This document shows, one piece after another, positions 57,101 to 64,000 of a stretch of DNA of 64,000 bases (position 1 is its first letter; each line of letters starts with the position of its first letter). The notes under the pieces were generated by a model. It searched no databases, had not been told where the DNA came from, and worked only from the letters and a program-made list of their open reading frames with translations. The DNA comes from Oscheius sp. JU75 (taxonomy: Eukaryota; Nematoda; Chromadorea; Rhabditida; Rhabditidae). The stretch covers positions 6,882,001 through 6,946,000 of the forward strand of contig JASJZC010000001.1 in assembly GCA_037178855.1 (NCBI GenBank), in the 5' to 3' direction. The position numbers and the translations under genes are program-made.

Positions 57101-60100
57101 TCTCGATTGTTGACCGTTTTCCACAGCCTCGCGGTCCAACCACTAGACTTAGCCAGTGCATTCTAACACAACTAGCCAGTCTTGACATCAGAGGAGTTTG
57201 ACTCGTAAATAGGCAGTTCTTACTCGTATTCGTCGTGTTGTTTCGTGTTAGAGCAGTCTGAAAACAACTTGTCTACCCAGTAAATCAGGTCCCTACCTCT
57301 CCAATCAAAACTGTCTCCGAATCTGCAAAGATAGAGACTGGAGGAGCGATACAGGGTTCAAGGAAGAGCTCTTCATACATTTCGGAGACTTTAGTACGAT
57401 CTTCATCCTTTCGAAGTCGGCTAACAAACAGTAGATGGTATGCCGCACACATGTTCTGGGTCTGTAAATTGATAATAGAATAAGGAGAGCCTAAACAGAC
57501 CTCGGAATAAAGCTGAAGCCAACGAAGCAGATCACGTAGATTGAAAGTGAACGGGCCTCCTTGTAAATGGTGTTCTTGTGAGAGCCTGTAGACGATTTCG
57601 ACCTGAACATTTCAATTTATGTTTTATAGAATTATAAAATCTCACCATTGCATGAATCTGTGTATGCGTGAGGACTTTCTTCTCGTCAACCTCCTGCATG
57701 ATGAAGATGATGTCGTCTTTGGTCAGATCGTCTACCCAAATCTAAAAACAAATTAACGTATGGACATACTAGAGTCGAACTCACGCTGGTGAATCTATTG
57801 ACAAAACTCTTGGGAAGAGCACGTCTGTTTCCTCCTTGAGCTCTGGGATTCTGACAGGCGAAGAAGCGACATTGACTATCCGAAGGAATCTCGAAGTTTT
57901 TGTTCAGCTCGGCAATGTAGAGCACTCGTCGGTGATCGAAGCAGGCATTGAGACCCTCGAGTACAGATTGGGAGGCCAGATTCATCTCGTCGAGCAGAAT
58001 CCATTCGCCGCGCTTGATGGCTCGCAAGACAGGACCATCCTCCCAGCGGAAGGAGATGGAGCCGTCGTCAAGAACCACAGGCACGTCGCTGCCGAAGAGA
58101 TCGGAGAGGTCCTACAACAAGAATTTAGTCAAATATGTTCTACAAGACGATACCGTTTGGTCAGACAGATTCAGACGAGTGATGGGATTACCTGTAAGTT
58201 GAGCCAGCGCCATGACAGTACTCGATTTTCCACAACCAGGTGGTCCTTCCAATAGAACTGGCTTGTTGATCAGAAGACCTCGGGCGATTCGGTAAAAATT
58301 GGTGATGCAGGTTGGTGCCTTAAGAGAAAATGCTCTTGGTCGTGACGGTCTGATTGTCCCATAGGGAACGGAAATCCAGCCAATAGATATTCTATCAGGA
58401 TGAAGTTGAACTTGGCGTTTGTCAGTAGACACAGGAGCGGTTGTTTTCAGCAGAGAATTCAGCTAAAATGACCGATGATTAGAGTACAACAAAGGAAAGT
58501 ACCATTCGGTCGGCATCTTCGAGAATAGCTTCGGAATCGATCGCCATTCGTGTAGGAAGACTTTCGAGTGCGTCCAGAAACACAGCAGTCAGGGCTTCCT
58601 TTACTGCCGAGTGAACAGAAAGACCGTTTGAAAGCATCGAACCGAAGAGGTCGGCGCAAGCAACAATGTCTCGAACCGAAGGAGCATGTCTAAAAGGTTT
58701 TTGGGAAGCAGCCAACAAGTTTGATTTACCTGAATACATGAGAATATTTGACGAAAAAGTCAGCGATCCAGGCAACCACGCACTCTGCTGCTTCTGTTGG
58801 TCTTGGCAGATCATTGGCAGCTTCGACTGTCTTCAGCCTATTGTCAAAAATGCTGACGAGTTCGGGTTTCTTGTATTCCGATGAAGACCAGACTTCGGTG
58901 AAACGATTCCTCAGGGCTTTGGACAGTTCCTTCTTGCCGTAATCGCCTCCGGGATTCATTGTCGCAATCATCTGATAGCCTTCTCGTGCACGAACTTCGT
59001 GGACTTCAACACCCGCATCAGACAGCAGAAGAGAGCGATCCTCCTCGAAAAGTGGATTCAGACGTTCGAGAACAGAGTCTTCGGCTAGGGAAATCTCGTC
59101 AACTAGAAGAGGACATCCGGCTTTCATGGCAGTTATCACAACTCCATCGGACCACTCGAAACTAAAAAAAACACTGGTCAACTCGCAAAAGAAGAGTACT
59201 GACCCTCCGCCATCTCTAGGTCTCAATCTGCCGAGCAGATCTGCGGTTTCCGTTCGCTCGTGACAGTTGATAGTCAATAATTGTCCTTTTCCCATTGTCT
59301 CTGCTAGACTAGTCTTTCCTCCTCCAGTTTCGCCGACCATTAGAATAGCCTCATTGTGTTTCCAGCCCTAAAAGTGGCTTATTGGGAGACTGTGACCCTA
59401 CAACGTACTTGTTCAGTTAGTACGAGCATTCTTCTCATTCCGTAGGTGAGAACAACCTTGTTCGTGTTTATTTCTCTCGGAAAGTAAGGTGAATTAGCGG
59501 CAAAGAGAGCCTCAGGATCGATTTTCCGCTTTAAAACTTTCTCCAGCGTTTCCAAGACGGTAACCTCATCCTTCTTGTCGCGACAGCGGCCAGCGAGAAG
59601 GAAATAGCCATGTTCTACGAGAATCTGAAGCCAGTCAGTCTGGGGATCGTCTGAGAGTCGTTTGGCCCAGCGGAAGACATCTCTGAGGGTCATGAGTCCT
59701 GAAAAGTGTTGATGATGAAAGGTTTTAACAGAGATACATACCGTCTTTTGCCGAAAATAGTCCGCTCAAGGATCGCTTATTTCTTAGCTCGACAAGAACG
59801 GCAATCATCTTTTCTGCCGCGGAGAGATGAATTTTGCATCGTTTCTCGACCTAAAATAATAAACGGTTGGAACACAATAGCGAACCACATACCATATGAG
59901 CCAGCTCGTCCATGGGCAAATGATGGAACTTGAGCACAACGAAACGACTCAGCAAAGCTCTTGACAGCCGTTTTCTTCCAGAATACGTGCCGGCTGGATT
60001 CTGCGTTGCAAAGAGACGAAATCGCGGATGCGCCTTGATAGTCTTATTCAATTCGGGAATGAAAAGCTCGCGATTGTCGTCCAAGAGCCGGTTCAAGGAC

Positions 60101-62964
60101 TCGATGACATCGGTGGGAGCCAAGTTGAGTTCGTCGAGAATGACCCAACTGCCGTTGCGTACAGCTTTGACCAGGGCTCCTTCGGCAAAAACCAGACGTC
60201 CCTCTTCTCCGGCCACATAAGATCCCATGTATTCTTGGATGTCCGTATGTTCGTGATTGTTAATTCGGATGACTTCATTTCCAGTTGCACGGCCAAGATA
60301 TGTTACAATAGCCGTCTTTCCTGCACTGGTTTCTCCCTCGAGTAGAACCGGAAATCTGAAAAGAACAAGTTAGTGCATTAAAATATTAATTCACACCTTC
60401 CACTCGAAATTATTCGTGAAATTTCGGCCAAGTTTTCCTTGACCGTCTTCGTCAGCACGTAATTATCCTCAGTTTTGGGCAGCAGTGTCCCGCACTCGAT
60501 CCAATAGCCTTCAATTTTGATGAATCTCTGCTCGTCGGTCACTCCGCTTGGAGGTGGGATTGGGACTGTGGTGGCTACTTTGAAGACTTGTTGAATCTTT
60601 GCCTTCATCTTGCTCTTTTCTTCGGAATCTAGATTAGTTAGGAAGGCCATGCTGATTGCTTCGTAAACGTTGCGCTCTTCGCTACCGAAACGGTCGTCAG
60701 CTGCGAACAGCAGAGCTCGACAGAAGGTTCGAAGACTGAAAAAAGCATTTTTGGGTACAAAACAAAAAAGATTACCTGTAACTAGAAGGATAATCTTTTT
60801 TGGCCTGGAGATAGAAGTTGACTAATCGCTCGACTGCCAAGTCTTTCATTGATGGGAGATATGCCTTGACGACGAGAACGAGCTGATATGGATCACTCAT
60901 TTCGGAAACATAGAATTCCGTGAATCTACAAAATAGAAAGTCTACTCCCGAAAATCGCTGTACCTGGTCCTAACACTTGTGGGCAATCTTCTCTTTCCGG
61001 CATCGGTTGCCGGATTCATGCAGGCGAATAGTCGGAAGTTCGAATGAGCATCTGGAGAGGAAATGGCGTGAACTATGGCATCAAGACATTCCGGAGGAGC
61101 CAGATTGATTTCATCTACCAGCAGCCAATGTCCATTTTGAACAGCTTCCAAGACGGCTCCTCTTGTGATCGCGAATGGGACGGCATTCTTTTCGATACCT
61201 TCTCGAATTTTCCTGGCCCTTACAACAACCTCAGCCCATCGTGGGTCCTGAAAACGAGTTGCTCAAATTTAAAAACAAGGCTCACCGAATCGGGTTTAGC
61301 AGCGGAAAGAACCTTTACGGCAGTTTTCTCGGCCAAAGAAAGGTAATCGCGATACCGACCCGTATTCAGACAAGACTCCAGACTATCGAGGAATTTTCTG
61401 TTCTGATCAGGTTTCAGATTGGAAGTGAAGACGTCGTGATAAAACTTGGTAAATGGTTCCATGAGACTGCCGATCGATGTAGGCTTGTAACTGAAACCGG
61501 CACTTATTTGAACAAATAGACGACACGAACCCTTCAAGAAGTTCGTCCGAATCAGATGTTGGACTCAAATTGACGACTTTCAGGATGACATTCAGCTTGG
61601 AAGCGAGATCTTGCACGACGGACGTCTTTCCAACTCCGGTCTCTCCGACCAAAAGCATCGATTCCTTCTCTCTGACACAAACTGCAATTCTCTCCATCAG
61701 TTGTAGTACATCTCTGAAAAGAAAACTTCTTGTTTTCAAAATGACAAGGCTACCTCGTATGTCCCAAGCGATGATGCTGGACGACTTTCAGAGACGGGGC
61801 TCGTGGAAGAGTACATCTTCCGATTGTACAGTGGTAATCATCGTGAGTGAAGGATGGCTGTCGCATTTTCAGATGAGAAGCAATTTGATCAGGGGTGACG
61901 CTCAGTCTGGCTGCAATCTGAAGCAGGATAAGGAAACTAGTACGATCTGAAGCAGTCTCACCTTTTCGCAAAGAAGAAGAGATCGTTCGGACAGTTCAGA
62001 CAACGCCCAGACATCAGCTAGCTCGGTGAAGAGGTTCATCGGCTCAGAATGATCGGTCAGACGATTGAGGCGAGCACAGGCTCGAAGGAAGTCGCTCGAG
62101 GTCAAGGATCTGCTGTTTCCATTGGCCGGCACGGCTTCGATAGTTCGAAATATGTTGATGAGCGTTTTGCGAAGATCCGAACACCGCGGATAGGACTATA
62201 AAAAGCTTTAGAAAGAAAAATACTCGGCGTACCTGTAGAACTAGGCGTCCCAACTCTTTATCGGAAAGTGCCTCCAGATTCACGCGACAGACCTTCTCCA
62301 GAATCGTGTTTTTCTTTCCCTTCCCACTGCTGGTCGACAGAAGACGTGCCTTCTCATGGAACGGAATGCTTTCTCCGCTCGGAAGTTGAATTCTTCGGCT
62401 CTTGGCAATTTCCTTGAAAATGCTGATAACGTCCGAATTGGCCATGTCGATGTCTTCCAAAAGGATGAGCGAGGGTTCGGCTAGCCATTGGGTCAAGTTA
62501 GATTGCTTCCATTGGAATTGTCCGGCCACTTCCGTACAATGGTAGGATCCGAATACGCTCTTCGAGTCAACTTGGTCTCCCATCTGCATGCTTCTAAGCT
62601 TCAATCCAAATTTTTCGGCTATATGCGCTCCAAGGAACGACTTTCCACAGCCGATCGGACCCTGAATTGAAGAACGTGATTGAAAAAGCTACAGACGTAC
62701 TTCGATTACAGTGAACTCTTTTTGTTGGACGAAACAGCCGACTTGATAACTGAGAGCTTCTCTTGTAGGTAAGATCGTCATTTTCCTTTCTAGAAATTCC
62801 AAGTGAAATGTAAACTTTGATCTGTTACCATCGCTGCAAGTTGGAGTCGGCTCTTCTGGCTCAAACTTCTTCTTAGGAGCGATAATTTCGACTCTCTGCG
62901 GCTCACCCTCCAATTTCCGCTTCTTGGCTCGTTCCTTCTTCTCCTTCTTATTTTTAGAGCCCAT
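48105..62964 (-). CDS. mdn-1: Midasin, the giant AAA ATPase of 60S ribosome assembly
   Basis: The ATG at 62964 (MGSKNKKEKKERAKKRK) lies five bases after an acceptor (tgttttcag). The coding region runs to TAG at 48105 through dozens of 40-60 bp introns, giving roughly 4,200 residues. Six AAA modules appear in order, with P-loops near 62.65 kb (IGCGKSFLG), 61.67 kb (GETGVGKTS), 60.33 kb (GETSAGKTA), 59.33 kb (GETGGGKTS), 58.24 kb (GPPGCGKSS) and 57.14 kb (GPRGCGKRS). A long helical linker follows to about 50.7 kb, then an Asp/Glu-rich stretch (49.3-50.7 kb). The C-terminal MIDAS domain has the metal site AVDDSASMNENG near 48.8 kb. Midasin pulls assembly factors such as Rsa4 and Ytm1 homologues off pre-60S particles in the nucleolus and nucleoplasm. 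AAA6 has Arg after the P-loop lysine and ENVN at Walker B, so it is probably weak or inactive as an ATPase. Confidence 0.95.
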
Positions 62965-63333
62965 TTTGGCTGAAAACAAATGTTAAATAAGAGAGAAGTG
63001 GAGAGGGAAGAAGCGCCATTAATTTCTCGATAATTTGCCTAGATTGTTTATATAGCAAACCGACAAGATGTATGGGAGACACTGAATACGTATACAAGGA
63101 CTAGCAAAAGTCACAAAAAATGGGCAAGGCGTTGTTTGACGAATTTTAGGAATTCAAACTGTTCCGTAAAGTTACTGTAGCGTGCGCGTAAAAATGTTAC
63201 GCAATTGCGTATCAACTAATCGTTCTTTCCCATCACGTGAAAACCAATTTCTCTCTATTCACAAGGCCATCTCGTCTGATTTTCCACACTTCTGACATTG
63301 TAACAGTCTCTATTTAGTCAGAGCCATCTAGTC
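62965..63333. promoter_or_regulatory. Short divergent promoter region of midasin and ATG14
   Basis: Only about 370 bases separate the start codons of two genes transcribed in opposite directions, so both promoters must lie here or overlap the 5' ends. I see no clear TATA box. The region contains tacgcaattgcgta, a 14-base perfect palindrome at 63199-63212, which could be a protein-binding site. Confidence 0.5.
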
Positions 63334-64000
63334 ATGTCTTGTGATACACGTCCTTGCACAATCGGCTTGGATTTCGCATCGGGAAGACGGACGTCTTCAG
63401 CAATAACTATCGCTTCGCCGTCAATGAATGGTAAGGACTCTGAAAAATCAATACATTTGAGTTACAGTCATCCAGTCTGAAGGCTTTAGCTCTCCGAGGG
63501 ACTCTGCTCACACTCCGCCAGGAATAGTCACTAAAATTGAGACCAGAATGTACAAACATCCCAATCCAGGGTGAGAGAGTAGTTACAAAGAGCTTATATT
63601 CTTTTCAGGTCGACCGCCTCCTTGAAATGTATTTGCACCAACTGTCTAAAGGAAAAGGAAAACTCGCTCTGCAAGCAGTGTACCAAAGAGAAACGTAAGA
63701 TTCAAATTAATTTTGATGCTGTCTCTTCAGTGAAATTCTACTCCCGGAAAGAGACATTGGCTCAGAAACAACAGGAGAAGATTCAGTTAAGTGAAGAGAT
63801 CGACGCGGTCGCCGGAGCCTCGGTAATATCCGACCACTGTGTCCAGTACTTCTTCTTTTTAGTGCCAACTAGCGGCTGAGGCCAACTCGACATTCGATAG
63901 AATCGAAGTGTTGAAGAATTTGATCGAAAAGAAAAGATCTCTGGTTGAAAGTAAGAAGAGAGAGAATGAGCGTCTCATCAAATCCATTAGACGGCATGAC
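63334..64000 (+). CDS. atg14: ATG14 (Barkor)-like autophagy protein, 5' part
   Basis: Exons 63334-63430, 63468-63570, 63609-63694, 63731-63822 and 63863-64000 (running off the window) join in frame. After about 80 low-complexity residues comes the paired-cysteine motif C-x2-C-x9-C-x2-C (ICTNCLKEKENSLCKQC), as at the N-terminus of ATG14 proteins, then a long coiled coil (FDRIEVLKNLIEKKRSLVES, ENERLIKSI). ATG14 directs the Beclin-1/VPS34 lipid kinase to autophagosome formation sites and binds syntaxin-17. A splice acceptor (catctag) lies two bases before the ATG. The 36 bp intron at 63695-63730 is a multiple of three with no stop, so skipping the splice would add 12 residues. The lipid-binding C-terminus lies outside the window. 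The C. elegans counterpart would be epg-8. Confidence 0.75.

Overview
The window is nuclear DNA from a small, intron-rich animal genome, most likely a nematode. The signs are dozens of 36-60 bp introns with ttttcag-type acceptors, splice acceptors sitting 0-14 bases before the start codons of about ten genes (the mark of spliced-leader trans-splicing), a 14-base exact match to the 5' end of nematode SL1, tightly spaced same-strand genes, and expansions typical of nematodes (SH2-tyrosine kinases of the FER type, PP1-like phosphatases). I cannot name the species. Exon joins were worked out by hand from reading frame and GT/GC-AG signals; boundaries may be off by a base or two.

Layout. 1-4.4 kb: two small minus-strand genes (a secreted Ser/Thr-rich protein with a saposin-like end, and an unknown) and an eight-exon plus-strand gene of unknown function. 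4.4-13.1 kb: an accessory zone with three broken SH2/tyrosine-kinase copies in both orientations, a multi-copy gene for a 120-residue C4HC3 (PHD-like) zinc finger, several dispersed repeats, and a small three-exon gene at 12.6-13.1 kb. 13.9-17.9 kb: VPS4, with a complete opposite-strand GPCR gene inside one intron. 18.9-24.0 kb: the Gs alpha subunit, with an SL-RNA-like sequence in its largest intron. 25.2-26.4 kb: an LSM14/CAR-1/Scd6 protein. 27.2-35.4 kb: DOP1 (Dopey). 37.3-42.9 kb: a probable three-gene operon on the minus strand (PAXBP1/GCFC, syntaxin-17, PPIL4). 43.5-46.2 kb: a second accessory zone with a decayed LINE that carries a long inverted repeat, another zinc-finger gene copy and an inverted PP1 fragment. 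46.4-47.9 kb: a divergent PP1-type phosphatase. 48.1-63.0 kb: midasin (MDN1). 63.3 kb to the end: the 5' part of ATG14.

How the genes relate. The core genes are mostly housekeeping: membrane traffic and autophagy (VPS4, DOP1, syntaxin-17, ATG14), RNA metabolism (LSM14, PPIL4, PAXBP1), ribosome assembly (midasin) and signalling (Gs alpha, a GPCR, a PP1-like phosphatase). The most unusual material is the repeated C4HC3 finger gene, the shattered kinase cluster, the SL-like RNA in the Gs alpha intron, and the hairpin-forming LINE relic.
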